Below, one piece after another: positions 32,395 through 45,488 of a DNA stretch of 64,000 nt. This DNA comes from Hevea brasiliensis (lineage: Eukaryota > Streptophyta > Magnoliopsida > Malpighiales > Euphorbiaceae). Each line of letters opens with the position of its first letter. Position 1 is the first letter of the stretch. The position numbers and the translations under genes are program-made. Where the stretch lies: positions 61,008,691 through 61,072,690 of the forward strand of contig NC_079493.1 of the NCBI RefSeq assembly GCF_030052815.1, written 5' to 3'. The notes beneath the pieces are model-generated. The model was not told where the DNA came from. It saw nothing but the letters and a program-made list of their open reading frames with translations, and did not search any database.

Positions 32395-34359
32395 AGAGAA
32401 GAGGGCGAGACATCTGATGTTGTGGCTGGTACCTTCTCAACTTTTAATCAAGATGTGTTTGTGTTATTTGATTCGGGTTCTACCCATTCTTTTGTGAGTG
32501 CTAGCATCATTGATTGCATTGCTGTTCCATGTACAAAAATGGACTTTGAGGTGCTAGTAACAAGTCCGCTAGGACAGGAGGTCAGGGTTAATAGAATGTA
32601 TAGGGATTGTCCTTTGGTGATCCAAGGACACACTTTTCTAGCTGATTTCATTGAAATGCCCTTCAGAGATTATGATATCATCTTGGGCATAGATTGGTTA
32701 GCCAAGCATCATGCCATGATTGACTGTAAGCTGAAGACAGTCACTTTTGGCCTCCCTCAGTACAGTGATGTGGTAATACATGGGGAGAGGCAGTTATTGC
32801 CATCAAACATCATTTCGGCTGCATTAGCCAGAAAAATGATCAGAATGGGGTGTGAAGCATACTTGGCACATGTGGTAGACACCCAAGTGGGGAGTCCAGC
32901 TTTGAAGGACATCCCTACAGTATATGACTTTCCAGATGTGTTTCCTGAAGAATTGCCAGGATTACCTCCGGAAATAGAAGTGCAATTTGAAATTAATGTT
33001 ATGCCTGGTGTGGATCCAATCTCCATAACACCATATAGAATGGCACCAGCAGAGTTGAAGATACAGTTGCAAGAATTACTTGAAAAGGGCTTCATCCACC
33101 CTAGTGTGTCACCTTGGGGAGCACCAGTGTTGTTTGTTAAGAAGAAGGATGGTACTCTCCGCTTATGTATAGATTACCGGCAGTTGAATAAGGTGACAAT
33201 AAAGAACATATATCCATTGCCTCGAATTGATGATCTGTTTGATCAGTTGAAAGGTGCAGCTGTATTCTCCAAAATTGATTTGCAATCTGGTTATTATCAG
33301 TTGAAGGTGCAAGAGCAGAGTATTCCAAAAACTGCTTTCAAAACTCGGTATGGCCACTATGAGTTTCTAGTAATGCCATTCAAGTTAACAAATGCTCCAG
33401 CTGCTTTTATAGATCTGATGAACACTATCTTCAGACCATATCTCGATCAATTTGTGGTGGTGTTTATTGATGACATTTTGCTATATTCGAGGAATGCAGA
33501 GGAGCATGACAAACACCTGCGAATTGTACTGCAGATTTTAAGGGAGAAACAGTTATACGCTAAATTGTCGAAATGTGAATTTTGGCTGAAAGAAATCTCC
33601 CTTTTTGGGACATGTTGTGTCAGCTAAAGGGATCAAAGTAGATTCTAGCAAGGTAGAAGCTATCCTTAATTGGAAGCCACCCAGGAATATCATAGAAATT
33701 CACAGTTTTTTGGGTTTAGCTGGATATTACCGTCGGTTTGTGAAAGGGTTTTCTATGTTATCTTTTCCACTGACCAAGCTGCTTCAGAAAGATGTAAAAT
33801 TTCAGTGGACAGATAAATGTCAGCAGAGTTTTGATGAGTTGAAGAGGTGTTTGACTGAAGCTCCAGTCCTCACTTTACCTACTCTAGGTAAAGAATACAC
33901 AGTTTATAGTGATGCTTCTCACAATGGGTTAGGCTGTGTATTGATGCAAGATCGGAATGTCATTGCTTATGTGTCACGCCAGCTGAAACCGCATTAGAGG
34001 AACTACCCAACACATGATTTGGAGCTAGCAACTATTGTTTTTGCTCTGAAGATCTGGACACACTATTTGTATGGGGAGAAATGCTACATTTACATAGATC
34101 ATAAGAGCTTGAAGTATTTGGGCACCCAGAAGGAATTAAATTTGAGGTAGGGGAGATGGTTAGAACTCATTAAAGACTATGACTACTTAATAGACTATCA
34201 GCCAGGGAAAGCAAATGTGGTGGCTGACGCCTTAAGTCGCAAGACTATGGCAAGACTCAGAGTTTCTCCTTTGTTCATGGTATATGAATTGAAAGCACAG
34301 CATGCCAGTTTAGAGATTGATGATGAGGGACAGACAGTAGTTGCATGGCATGTACAGCC
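32395..34359 (+). pseudogene. pol: Protease, reverse transcriptase and RNase H of element D
   Basis: Same frame as gag. Aspartic protease site [10 protein letters not shown] near 32470 and [16 protein letters not shown] further on. RT follows: [22 protein letters not shown]-like [52 protein letters not shown] and the catalytic [12 protein letters not shown]. An extra C near 33600 shifts the frame (W-L-K-E-I-S then FGHVVSA). The RT connection and RNase H continue in the new frame to 33997: [24 protein letters not shown]. After a TAG (33995-33997) the text goes on, [21 protein letters not shown], another TAG, then [12 protein letters not shown]. It is cut at 34360 by a solo LTR. Confidence 0.92.
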
Positions 34360-37300
34360 TATAACACCCCTAAGTTCGGTAGTGCGTTCTACTGTTCCGG
34401 TGACCAGTGTTATCCAGATAGCTAGGATGCCTAGAACTACACTTCGTTATGAGTGACGAGACATAAAATAATGAAATAAAAGAAAAGAAAATACAAGAAA
34501 AACAAAGGAAAAATAATAGCAAATAAAGATAACCAAGTTAAGCGAGCCGAGAACCCTAGCGATGGGTGATCGCACTGGGAAGTCACGGCGTGGACCGTTG
34601 ACTAGCCCTGGACTGCGGGGAACCCTGGAAAAATATTTTTAGGACTTAAAGAGACATCAATTGAAGTAGAAATATCATTAGAAATATCAAAGAAAAATTA
34701 ATTAATTAGTACAAAGAAAAGTGAGAAATCGAAAAACGGACAAAACCCGGTGTTACCGAAAAATTGGGAATGCAACCCGAACAAGGGCATTATGGTCATT
34801 TGACATCCCGAATTGTCTTTTGACCTAAATTTCCATTAAAAATAAATAATATTACACTTGGAAAATATAATGAAAAATTAAATTGGTGGCACATAAAGTA
34901 AATAGCAAAAATGAAGGGTTTAATGTGGAATAAATGGGAGTTAAACTTATTATATGATTTAAATTGTGTGAGTGGACCACTAGGGATTAAATTAAACACT
35001 AAATGGCAGGTGTAAGTCCATAATACAAGCTGAAATCTTCATCTTCTCCATTTGCCTCAACCTTGCCGAAATGAAGAAAGATAAAACCTCCATCGCCGTT
35101 TGCATGAAGCTCCATTAATCTCCTCATTTCACTTCCAATCATCTAGGTTTCTTCATTAAAAATTGTCCCCACATCACAAGGAAGAGCTTGATACCAATAT
35201 TAAGAAGTTTTAGTGAAGATTAAACAAGTCCCAACAATAGGTAAGTTTGAGTTTTTGAATATTTCTTTGATAAAGTTTGTATACATGTTATGGGTGTTTG
35301 CTTTGTGAAGGAATTTTTAAGTTTTGAGGAGTTCTTGATATGTCCAATTTTGGACAGCCATGGGGTTGTATGTTAATGAAATATTCATACATATATTTGA
35401 TGAGAATTTATGTTGAGTAGGGTGATTTAATGTCCTAGTAAGTTATTTCCATGTATATGTGGTGATTGGGCATTTGAAATTGAAGTGGAGGAAGTTATGT
35501 GAAATTTTGGCAAATGTGAAGCTTTCAGCAGCTTTGGGACTCTTTGATGAATGTTAAATTCATGGAGATATTGGATAAATTATGATATTGAGGATTGATG
35601 AATATGTATGTAAATTGGTTGTGTAAAGTGTATGTAAGAATTAGAAATGTTCATGTGTATGTATTGTTTTATTTGGACTTTGTGAATTAGAGCTTCATTT
35701 GGTGCATTGAGGATGTTTGTATTCTGCCCAAAATGATTTTAATGTGAAGTGGTAAATGGTTTGGTAATGTACCAAAACAGAATGGGGTTGAGATGTGGAT
35801 TTGTAGCAAGGTAAATGTGTAATTGATACATGTATAAGCAATGTAATTAAGGACAGCCTACATTTTAGCCCATAACTTTAAATATGTAACTCCAATTGGT
35901 ATGAGACCAATTGGAGGTGAAACTAGGCACAAAATGTGCCAACTTTCATTGAGAAAGCATACCAAAATTCTGCTTGCAAGGTAGCATGAAAAATGACCAA
36001 TTCGGATTTAGTGCAAATGAGGCCTGAAAATTGACCAATTGGGCAGCAGTTAGTGTTTAGGCCATAACTCACTCAAAACAGGTCTAATTGACCTGAAATT
36101 TTAACCATGAATAGTTAAGACCCATACCTACAAGTCTTAAGAAGACACCAAAGCCCAGAAATGACCATAAGCAAGTCAAACAACTTGCACAATTTCGGGT
36201 CCAAAAACTGGCCGAACCAAAGTTGACCAAATTTTACCTAAAATGACCTAATTTGATGCCATTTGACCAGCAATAGTAAAATGACCATAACTTGGTCTAC
36301 ATAACTCAGAATGACCTAAAATTTTGCCCCACGTTCCATAAGACATAGATCTACAAGTTGGTAGTTTTGACCGAAACCCGAAAATCGAGGGAACTGGGTC
36401 GTCCGGCTAGGTCAAACTAGTATACCGGAATCCAGCAATTTGCAATAAAATGCACTAAACAAGGAAATGAAATTGGTAACATGTACCAACCCTAAAAGAC
36501 TATCGAATGTGACATATTAATGATACTAAAACCTAATTTACCTAGAAAGCATCGAGGGTCGGTATATTAGGTGATTAAGCAAATAATAGCTTTCAGTGAA
36601 TTACTTATCAAACATTATCGTTAGAGACAATTTAATTTAGTACTGAAACACTTCAAATTGTGTTTCTCAGTTACCAAAGACTCAGGGAAAGGGAAGGAAA
36701 CATTGAGTCCAGACCAGGAGACAGTCATCAGAGGTTTGTGCACAACAACTATTTCATTTGAATTTTTCAATTGAAATGAATTATGACTATTTGTACATTA
36801 TTGTTTTAAATTGTGGAAATATGTTTGAATGGATATTTATTGCTTGAAAAGCATTGTAAATGATTTGAAAACTGTGAGAAATTATTTGAATGATATTGAT
36901 GGATACTTATTGATTGAAAAGTATTGGAAATGGTTTGAAACCACAACTATCATGTATATTAATTGTATTCCTCGCTAGCTTGTCTAGTGGGACGAATTGA
37001 ATTCCCTCTCTAGCTGAAGTGTTGAGGTGTGTGCCTGTTGAGGACGAATTGGATGAGTATTCATATTTTTGCTAGCTAGCTATGTTATTCCTCATTAGTC
37101 ATTGACTTTTGGGACGAATTGAATACCTCATTAGCCATCGGCTTTTGGGACGAATTGAACTTTGGTACATGATTAAGCTGTGTGTGATTTATTGATATGT
37201 ATTGTGAGATTGTGAAATGAATTCAAACTCTTATTGACATTCACTGTCTTTTGAATTTAATCATGATTTGATTTATTGAAATTATTGTGATATTGAGAAA

Positions 37301-38063
37301 TGGAGTTTAAATTCTTGTTGACAATTACTGTCTTGAATTTAACTATGGTTTTAAGTATCCACTATTTATATAACTTGTGAATTGTGATTTAAAGTTGTAT
37401 TTGGTTAAGGTTGTGCACCACTGAGACATTGTCTCAGCGATAGCTTTTTTATTGCTGTCGCAGGTAGACAGACAGACAGGGCAGCAGATTAGGCTGCTAG
37501 TACCTCCAGCGAGAGATTACCGGGTATAATGAATATACCAACATTTTGCATTTTGTACTGTAATGTATGACCACTGTATGTACATATTGTTTTTGGTTTT
37601 GAGCAGTTGTAAATTAAAATTGTACTTTGAAGTTGTAAAGTGAATTATGAGTTATTTTGACTTGTAAAAATTGTATTATATTTCTTTTATCTCAGTCTTT
37701 GAAAAATCACTATGGATTTGAGTTGATAAATATGTTGTGTTGAGAAATATGTTGAAGTTGAGATTTGGAAAAATATTAAAGTGCTTTTTACAGGTTTTCT
37801 GAAGAACTGTTTTACCCAAAATACAGATGGCACTCTACCAAAATTTTTACAGAAATTCCAAATAATTCAAATGTGTTAGTCTATCACTTCAGTTCATAAA
37901 AGTTTTTAATGCCTGTAAATAGTACTCACCACTGTAAAATAAGTAAGAAAAGTTTTTAAAATCCCTTGTAGTGTATTTAATGGGTTATCAGTAGACGGAG
38001 TTGGTGATTCATTAGGTATACTACGAGATCATGTTATGCCTTACAGAGGGGTAGGGTGTGACA
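34360..38063 (+). mobile_element. Solo LTR nested in D pol (3704 bp)
   Basis: Starts TATAACACCCCTAAG (TG changed to TA) and ends GGGTGTGACA. Flanks are cagcc (34355-34359) and tagcc (38064-38068), a 5-bp target duplication with one C-to-T change. No interior is present, so it is a solo LTR left by LTR-LTR recombination. Removing it restores the pol text HVQP...VLIDHIRM. It carries the donor (35241), the hairpin array (36965-37160) and the hairpin module (37414-37501). Confidence 0.9.
37414..37501 (+). other. Three-hairpin module (solo LTR copy)
   Basis: TGCACCA box; stem 1 CTGAGACA..TGTCTCAG (37421-37437); stem 2 GCGATAGC...GCTGTCGC with one G-U pair (37437-37461); stem 3 GCAGC...GCTGC. Confidence 0.7.
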
Positions 38064-38068
38064 TAGCC

Positions 38069-39502
38069 AGTGTTGATTGATCATATCAGAATGGCTGCTC
38101 AGAGTGATGATAAATATCAGAAGCTACTGAAAGATGTCCAACAGGGCAAGAAACCTAAATTTTCTGTGAAAGATGATGGTTTATTGCTACATCCGGGCAG
38201 AATGTGCATTCCTAATGATGTTGAATTGAGACAAATCATTATGAAGGAAGCACATGAGTCTCCTTTTGCTATGCACCTTGGTGGAACTAAAATGTACAGA
38301 GGGCTAAAAGAGCATTACTGGTGGATGGGTATGAAGAGGGATATAGCTGAGTTTGTTTCCAAATGCCTAACTTGTCAGCAAGTAAAGGCAGAACATCAAG
38401 TTTCAGCTAGTTTCTTACATCCTTTGCCATTACCAGAGTGGAAATGGGAACGAATAACTATGGATTTTGTTACAGGACTTCCAAGGACACAAAATAGTCA
38501 TGATGCAGTATGGGTTATAGTTGACAGATTGACCAAGTCTGCTCACTTTTTGCCAGTTCGGATGGACTATAACCTGGAAAGATTGGCCAGATTGTACATA
38601 TATGTGATTGTAAAATTGCATGGAGTGCCAGTATCAATTGTGTCTGACAGAGATCCTAGGTTCACTTCTAGATTCTGGGGTAGTCTTCAGAGAGCCCTAG
38701 GAACTAGATTAAACTTCAAAGACAAAGATTCCACCCACGCATGCATGGCCACCAAAGGGTAATTCAGATATTGGAGGATATGCTACGAGCTTGTGTGATT
38801 GAGTTTGAAGGTAGTTGGGATAAACACTTGCCTTTGATTGAGTTTGCTTATAACAATAGCTACCAATCAAGCATTGGAATGCCTCCATATGAAGCTTTGT
38901 ATGGCAGAAAGTGCATAACTCCCTTATGTTGGGATGAAGTAGGTGAAAGTAATATGATTGGGCCAGAAATTGTTCAGCAGACGGAGGAAAAGATCAGATT
39001 GATCAGAGATAGACTCAAGGCTGCATCAGATCGTCAGAAGTCCTATGTTGATTTGAAGAGAAAAAATATTGAATATGCAGTGGGTGATAAAGTATTCCTC
39101 AAAGTTTCTCCTTGGAAGAGGATTATGAGATTTGGCAGAAAGGGGAAACTGAGTCCTCGTTTCATCGGACCATATGAGGTTCTGGAAAGAGTGGGTCCTT
39201 TGGCATATCAGTTGGAATTACCTCCAGAGCTAGCAAGGATACACAGTGTCTTCCATGTGTCCATGTTAAGGAGGTACAGATCTGACCCATCTCATGTACT
39301 ATCAGTTGAAGAGATTGAGGTAAATCCAGACCTCTCATATGAGGAAGAACCCATAGAAATTCTGGCATATGAGGTGAAGCAGCTGAGGAACAAACAGATA
39401 CACCTGGTTAGAGTGCTGTGGAACCATCATTCAGGCCAGGAAGCTACTAGGGAACGTGAAGAAGATATGAGGAGACAACACCCACAGCTGTTCAGAGACT
39501 AA
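38069..39502 (+). pseudogene. pol: Integrase and chromodomain of element D
   Basis: Continues pol after the solo LTR. HHCC zinc-binding domain ([13 protein letters not shown]...[12 protein letters not shown]), catalytic core with first Asp in [12 protein letters not shown] and second in [15 protein letters not shown]. At 38716-38755 the expected [11 protein letters not shown] segment, which contains the catalytic Glu, is scrambled and out of frame, and TAA ends that frame at 38762. The next frame (38741-39502) reads [79 protein letters not shown], then a chromodomain (IEILAYEVKQLRNK...HHSGQEATRERE). It stops with QHPQLFRD. No intron sits between SER/RVIQ and ILEDML, unlike E. Confidence 0.92.
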
Positions 39503-39533
39503 TGGCAGGAAAAATTTCAAGACAATTTATTTT

Positions 39534-39546
39534 AAGGGGGGGAGAA
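39534..39546 (+). other. Polypurine tract of element D
   Basis: AAGGGGGGGAGAA directly before LTR2. Confidence 0.88.
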
Positions 39547-39547
39547 T

Positions 39548-42500
39548 CGTAACACCCCTATGTTCGATAGTGCGTCCTACTGTTCCAATGACCAGTGTTG
39601 TCCGGACAGCTAGAATGCCTAGAACTACACTTCGATATGAGTGAGGAGACATAAAATAATGAAATACAAGAAAGGAAAATACAAGAAAAACAAAGGAAAA
39701 AATAATAGCAAAGAAATATAACCAAGTTAAGCGAGCCGAGAACCCTAGCAATGGGTGACCGCACTGGGAAGTCATGGCGTGGACCGTTGACTAGCTCTCG
39801 ACTACGGGGAATCCTGAAAAATATTTTTAGGACTTAAAGAGACATCAATTGAAGTATAAATATCATTAGATATATCAAAGAAAAATTAATTAATTAGTAC
39901 AAAGAAACGTGAGAAATCGAAAAACGGACAAAACCCGGTGTTACCGAAAAATCGGGAATGCAACCCGAACAGGGGCATTGTGGCCATTTGACACCTTGAG
40001 ATGCCTTTTGACCTAAATGTCCATTAAAAATAAATAATATTACACTTGGAAAATATAATGAAAAATTAAATTAGGGGTACCTAATGTAAATAACAAAAAT
40101 GGGATTCAAATTGAGTAATTAACACATTTAACTTATAATGTAATTAAATATTGGTGAGTGGAGCACTATGGGGTTAAAATAATTTTTATGTGGGCAGGTG
40201 TAAACCCCACTAACACCTTCATCTTCTTCATTCACTCACCATTGCCGAAATGAAAAGATTGAAAATCCTCCATGGCCGTTTTGCTTAAAGCTTCATAATC
40301 TCCATCATTTCCACCTCCAAACACCAAAGTTTCTTCACTAATTTTGATCCCCACCTCACAAGGAAGAAGTAGATACTAAATTCAAGGGAGTTTGGTGAAG
40401 ATTTAACAAGCCCCAACAATAGGTAAGTGTTTAAATTGATTTATTTCTTAAGTAAAGTTTATGGGAAGTTAGGGATGAACAAATTAATGAAGAAAATTTG
40501 AGGTTTTGGTGAGTTGTTGTTATACACTAGTTAGGCAGCCATGGTACTTAAATATTTTAAATTATTTTCACATGCAATTGATGGGTATTGATGTTGATAA
40601 AAGTGAATAAAAGTTTTGGTACGTTAATTCTTGGTGTATGTTAAAGTTGAGCACTAGAGTTGGAAATTTTGTTGAATTTAAAATTCTATGGGTGAGTGCC
40701 TAAATGGACAGACATAAAATTGTACACTAAATGAAATATTATTACATGTATTGTGAAGAATTAATGTTGACTAATGTGATTTAAAGTGTTGGTAAGTTAA
40801 CTTCATGCATATGTAATGGTGGACCAAGTGGAAATTGAGTTTGAAGGCAATTGTGGAGACTTGACAAATATGGCAGCTTATTAACTCTTTAAAGGATGCT
40901 GGAATTCATGAAGTTGTTTAATGAATTGTGGTCCTAAAGTTTGCCAAATATGTATGTAAATTAGTAGTGAAGATATATGTTATGATAGTGGACATGTAAA
41001 TGAGCATGATTAAGTGATTAAATTGTGGTAATTGAGTTTGACAAATTCTGCACTTTATGGTGTATGTTGAAAGTGATTGTAAGCTGCCAAAATGATCAAT
41101 AATATGTTGTGAAATATGTTTAGGTTAGGGTACAAACCAGAATTGGCATGAAGGTGAAGTTTGGTAAGTGTTAAAAGTGATTTTTGATGAGTATAAACAA
41201 AATGCAATAGGGCAGTTTGTGTTTTGGGCTTAGAACCTTAAGTGTGTGGCTCCAATTGGTATGAAACCAATTGAAGGTGAAACTAGGCACAAAATGTGCC
41301 AACTTCCATGAAGGAAGCATGCCAAAATTCTGCTTGTAAGGTAACTTGAAAAAAGACCAAATCCGGATTAGTGCAATTAAGACCTGAAAATTTATCATTT
41401 AGGCAGCAATTGGTGTTTAGGCCATAAATCACTCAAAACAGGTCCAATTGACCTGAAATTTTGACCATAAATAGTTAAGACCTATATCTACAAGTCTTAT
41501 GAGGACATCAAAACCCAGAAATGACCATAAGTAAGTCAAACAGCTTGCACAAGTTTGGGTCCAAAAACTAGCCGAACCAAAATTGACCTAAAGTGACTAA
41601 TTTTGATGCATTTTGACCAGCAATAGTAAAATGAACAGAACTTGGTCTACATAACTCGGAATGACCTGAAATTTCTCCCCGCGTGCAATAAGACATAGAT
41701 CTACAAGTTTTTAGTTTTGACCAAAACCCGAAAATCGAGGAAACTAGGTCGTCCAGTTAGGTCAAACTAGTATCCCGAAATCCAGCAAATTGCAAGAAAA
41801 TGCAATATACAAGGAAATGAATTTGGTAACATGTACCAACCCTAAAAGACTATTGAATGTGACAAATTTGTAACATTAAAACCTAATATACCTAGAACAC
41901 ATTGAGGGTTAACATATTAGGTTGACTAAGCAAATAATAGAATTCAGTGAATTAATTATCGAGCATTATCGTTAGAGACAGTTTAAATGAATACTGAAAC
42001 ACTTCAAATTGTGTTTCTGAGTTAGCAAAGACTCAGGGAAAGGGAAGGAAACACTGAGTCAAGGCCAGGAGACAGTTATCAGAGGTTTGTGCATAACAGC
42101 TAATTCTTTTGAATTTTTCAATTGAAATGAATTATGACTATTTGTACATTATTGTTTTAAATTGTGAAAATGTGTTTGAATGAATATTTATTGCTTGAAA
42201 AGCATTGTAAATGGTTTGAAACTGTGAAAAATTATTTGAATGATATTGATGGATACTTATTGATTGAAAAGCATTGGAAATGAATTGAAACCATAGCTAT
42301 CGTGTATATTGATTGTATTCCTCGCTAGCTTGTCTAGTGGGACGAATTGAATTCCCTCTCTGGCTGAAGTGTTGAGGTGTGTGCCTGTTGAGGACGAATA
42401 GAATGAGTACTCATATTTTTGCTAGCTAGCTATGTTATTCCTCATTAGCCATCGGCTTTTGGGATGAATTAAATACCTCATTAGCCATCGACTTTGGGAT

Positions 42501-43408
42501 GAATTGAACTTTGGAACATGATTAAGCTGTGTGTGATTTATTGATATGTATTGTAAGATTGTGAAACGGAGTTAAATTCTTATTGACATTCACTGTCTTT
42601 TGAATTTAACTATGTTTTGATTTTTGAGATTTATTGTGATATTATAAAATAGAGTTTAAATTCCTTATGACATTTATTGTCTTGAATCTAACTATGGTTT
42701 TACGTATCCACTATTTATATGATTTATGAATTGTGATTTAAAGTTGTATTTGGTAAATGTTGTGCACCACTGAGACATTGTCTCAGCGATAGCTTTTCAT
42801 TGCTGTCGCAGGTAGATAGACGGACAGGGCAGCAGACTAGGCTGCTAGAGCATTCAGCGAGAGAGCATCGAGTATATTGAGTATACTCCATTTTGCATTT
42901 TGTACTGTAACGTATATTCACTGTATGTATATTTTGTTCTTGGTTTGAGCAGTTGTAAAATAAAATTGTACCTTGAAGTTGTAAAATAAATTATGAGTTA
43001 TTTTGACTTTTAAAATTTGTACTGTATCTCTTTAATCTCAGTCTTTGAAAAATTATTATGGAATTGAGTTGAGGAAAATATTGTGTTGTTTAACTGTTGG
43101 AGTTGAGATTGAGAAATATATTGAAGTGCTTTTTACAGGTTTCCAAAAAAACTGTTTTATCCAAAATACAGATGGCACTCTGCCAAAATTTTTACAGAAA
43201 TTCCTAATAATTCAAATGTGTTAGTTCTATCACTTTAGTTCAAAAAGTTTTTAACACCTGTAAATAGTGCTCACCACTGTAAAAAGAAGTAAGAAAAGTT
43301 TTAAAATCCCTTGTAGTGTATTTAATGGGTTATCAGTAGACGAAGTTGGTAATTCGTTAGGTATACTACGAGATCATGTTATGCCTTACAGAGGGGTAGG
43401 GTGTGACA
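39548..43408 (+). repeat. LTR2 of element D (3861 bp, internal LTR of the tandem)
   Basis: Starts CGTAACACCCCTATG (T changed to C) after the polypurine tract, ends GGGTGTGACA and is followed by TGTTTTAG and a PBS. It acts as 3' LTR of unit 1 and 5' LTR of unit 2. Donor at 40423; hairpin array 42316-42510; hairpin module 42761-42846. Confidence 0.93.
42761..42846 (+). other. Three-hairpin module (D LTR2)
   Basis: Box TGCACCACT; stem 1 TGAGACA-T-TGTCTCA; stem 2 GCGATAGC...GCTGTCGC; stem 3 GCAGC...GCTGC. Confidence 0.7.
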
Positions 43409-43416
43409 TGTTTTAG

Positions 43417-43428
43417 TGGTGTCAGAGC
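43417..43428 (+). other. Primer-binding site of element D, unit 2
   Basis: TGGTGTCAGAGC, one A-to-G change from the usual sequence, 8 bp after LTR2. Confidence 0.82.
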
Positions 43429-43597
43429 TAGTTTTTAAATTCTATTTTCACCTGTTACTTGAATATTCTTTCTTCATAGTACAACTGGTCAATATCATAG
43501 TTTGATACATACAGTACATTACATTATAAATATGCACTAACGCGAGGAAATCTCCTTGTGTTAATTGTTCAGGAGATCTAAGATCCTCGCATTGACT

Positions 43598-45018
43598 ATG
43601 GAAGAGGGTGATCGTTCAGTCGATCAATCTATAGAGGCTGAGGTGCAAGGGGATGCCCTAGCTTTACACAATGTCAGTGGTTCAGCAGCACCAGCCCCTG
43701 CAATACCGCAGTTTCCTGCTTAGTTCGCTCAGCAGATGGTTGTAATGTTCCAACAAATGGCTGGTAATGTGCCTACTCAAGTCCCAATACAGACACCAGT
43801 GATACAACCACAGTCTCCTGCTAGGCAGTATGACAAATTGATGAAATATGGGGCTACAGAGTTCAAGGGGACAGTAGATCCTCTAGAGGCTGAATAGTGG
43901 TTAGAGAGGATGGATAGGGTATTCAAGAAACTGCATTGCATGGAGGAACTCAGATTTGAATACTCAGTATCTTTGCTACAGGGGGATACTTATGACTGGT
44001 GGAAAACCATTCCCCACAGTCTGGTAGAACCTGCAGTGCTAACATGGAATGACTTTCTTAGGGAATTCAGACAAAAATATATCCCTAATGCTTATGTAGA
44101 CCAGAAGCTATAAGAGTTCCTAAGTCTGAAACAGGGAAGCAGATCAGTGGCTAAATATGAAAGGGAATTTTCCCGCCTGAGCCATGATGCAGTAAGTCTA
44201 CTTGCTACTAGCAGGGAGAGATGCAAGAGGTTTGAAACCGGCTTAAAACCCAGTATCAGATTACAAGTAGTCGGATTTAAACACACTAACTTCTCTGAAC
44301 TTGTTTCTCAAGCCCTAGAGTTGGAAAGAATTGAGTCTGAAGTTGCTCCTGAGAAAAAGAAATTAGAGAAGACAGAGAAAGAGGAAAAATCAGTAGAACA
44401 GAGTTCCAGTGGTCCTACTAGAAAGAGGAAGAACCATGGGGGACACAATAGAGGTGGCAAGAAGTCTGGTAGGGGAAGATATTCAGGATAGAAGCCTCCT
44501 CTATCTGGTCAGCAGAGTACCAGAGGTTCCTACCCTCCCCGCCAATGTGAAACTTGTGGAAGAAATCATGGTGGGATATGCTATAAGGCTATTAGAGCCT
44601 GTTATAACTATGGAGGCACAAGACACTTTGCCAAGGACTACACCAGTAGTCGCAGAGTTGGACCACCTCCTACTACTGTAGAAGGGTCAGTTCAGAGCCC
44701 TGTCACCAGAAGTTCACAAACACCCAGCAGAGGTAGAGGCAGGGGTAGAGGTAGCCCAGTAGCCAGCCAAGGCACAGTGAAACATTCAGAGGAAGATAGT
44801 GCTCCAGTCAGAATCTATGTAATGAGACAGAGAGAAGAGGCCGAGACATCTGATGTTGTGGCTGGTACCTTCTCAACTTTTAATCAGGATGTGTTTGTGT
44901 TATTTGATCCGGGTTCTACCCATTCTTATGTGAGTGCTAGCATCATTGATTGCATTACTGTTCCATGTACAAAAATGGACTTTGAGGTGCTAGTAACAAG
45001 TCCGCTAGGACAGGAGTT
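43598..45018 (+). pseudogene. gag: Gag and start of protease of element D, unit 2
   Basis: Start MEEGDRSVDQSIEAEVQGD. A single frame with four stops: TAG 43721-43723, TAG 43895-43897, TAA 44111-44113, TAG 44489-44491. All are explained by CAG/CAA to TAG/TAA and lie at positions different from those of unit 1. Same domains as unit 1; the first zinc-knuckle half is better kept (CETCGRNHGGICYKA). The protease begins [20 protein letters not shown] and stops after [10 protein letters not shown], where the text switches to LTR sequence. RT, RNase H and integrase are absent from this unit. Confidence 0.9.
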
Positions 45019-45037
45019 GTATCACTTCAGTTACAGG

Positions 45038-45488
45038 TAAAATAAAATTACCTTGAAGTTGTAAAATAAATTATGAGTTATTTTGACTTTTAAAATTTGT
45101 AATGTATCTCTTTAATCTCAGTCTTTGAAAAATTATTGTGGAATTGAGTTGAGGAAAATATTGTGTTATTTAACTGTTGGAGTTGAGATTGAGAAATATA
45201 TTGAAGTGCTTTTTACAGGTTTCCTGAAGAACTGTTTTATCCAAAATACAGATGGCACTCTGCCAAAATTTTTACAAAAATTCCTAATAATTCAAATGTG
45301 TTAGTTTTATCACTTCAGTTTGAAAAGTTTTTAACACTTGTAAATAGTGCTCACCACTGTAACAAGAAGTAAGAAAATTTTTAAAATCCCTTATAGTGTA
45401 TTTAATGGGTTATCAGTAGACGAAGTTGGTAATTCATTAGGTATACTACGGGATCATGTTATGCCTTACAGAGGGGTAGGGTGTGACA
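45038..45488 (+). repeat. LTR3 of element D, 3' end only (about 450 bp)
   Basis: Matches 30527-30972, ending GGGTGTGACA, then target duplication caaat (45489-45493). The junction with gag-protease (45019-45037) holds about 19 bp of filler that resembles the LTR phrase TATCACTTCAGTT. A deletion removed the rest of pol and about 3.4 kb of LTR. Confidence 0.88.

Larger units (their letters stand above)
27114..45488 (+). mobile_element. Element D: tandem (dimeric) Tekay-like retrotransposon
   Basis: LTR1 27114-30972, gag-pol 31162-39502 (with a nested solo LTR), LTR2 39548-43408, second PBS and gag-protease 43598-45018, and a 5'-truncated LTR3 45038-45488. The whole is bounded by a perfect caaat duplication (27109-27113, 45489-45493). 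The duplication shows that LTR1 and LTR3 are the ends of one insertion event or of its later recombination product. LTR2 is internal. Confidence 0.9.

Noticed and set aside
44900..44930. DPGST instead of DSGST in the protease of D unit 2, first thought an active-site loss
   Set aside because: G has the same DPGST and E has the remnant DP-stop-ST, so Pro at this position is probably a family variant and not damage.
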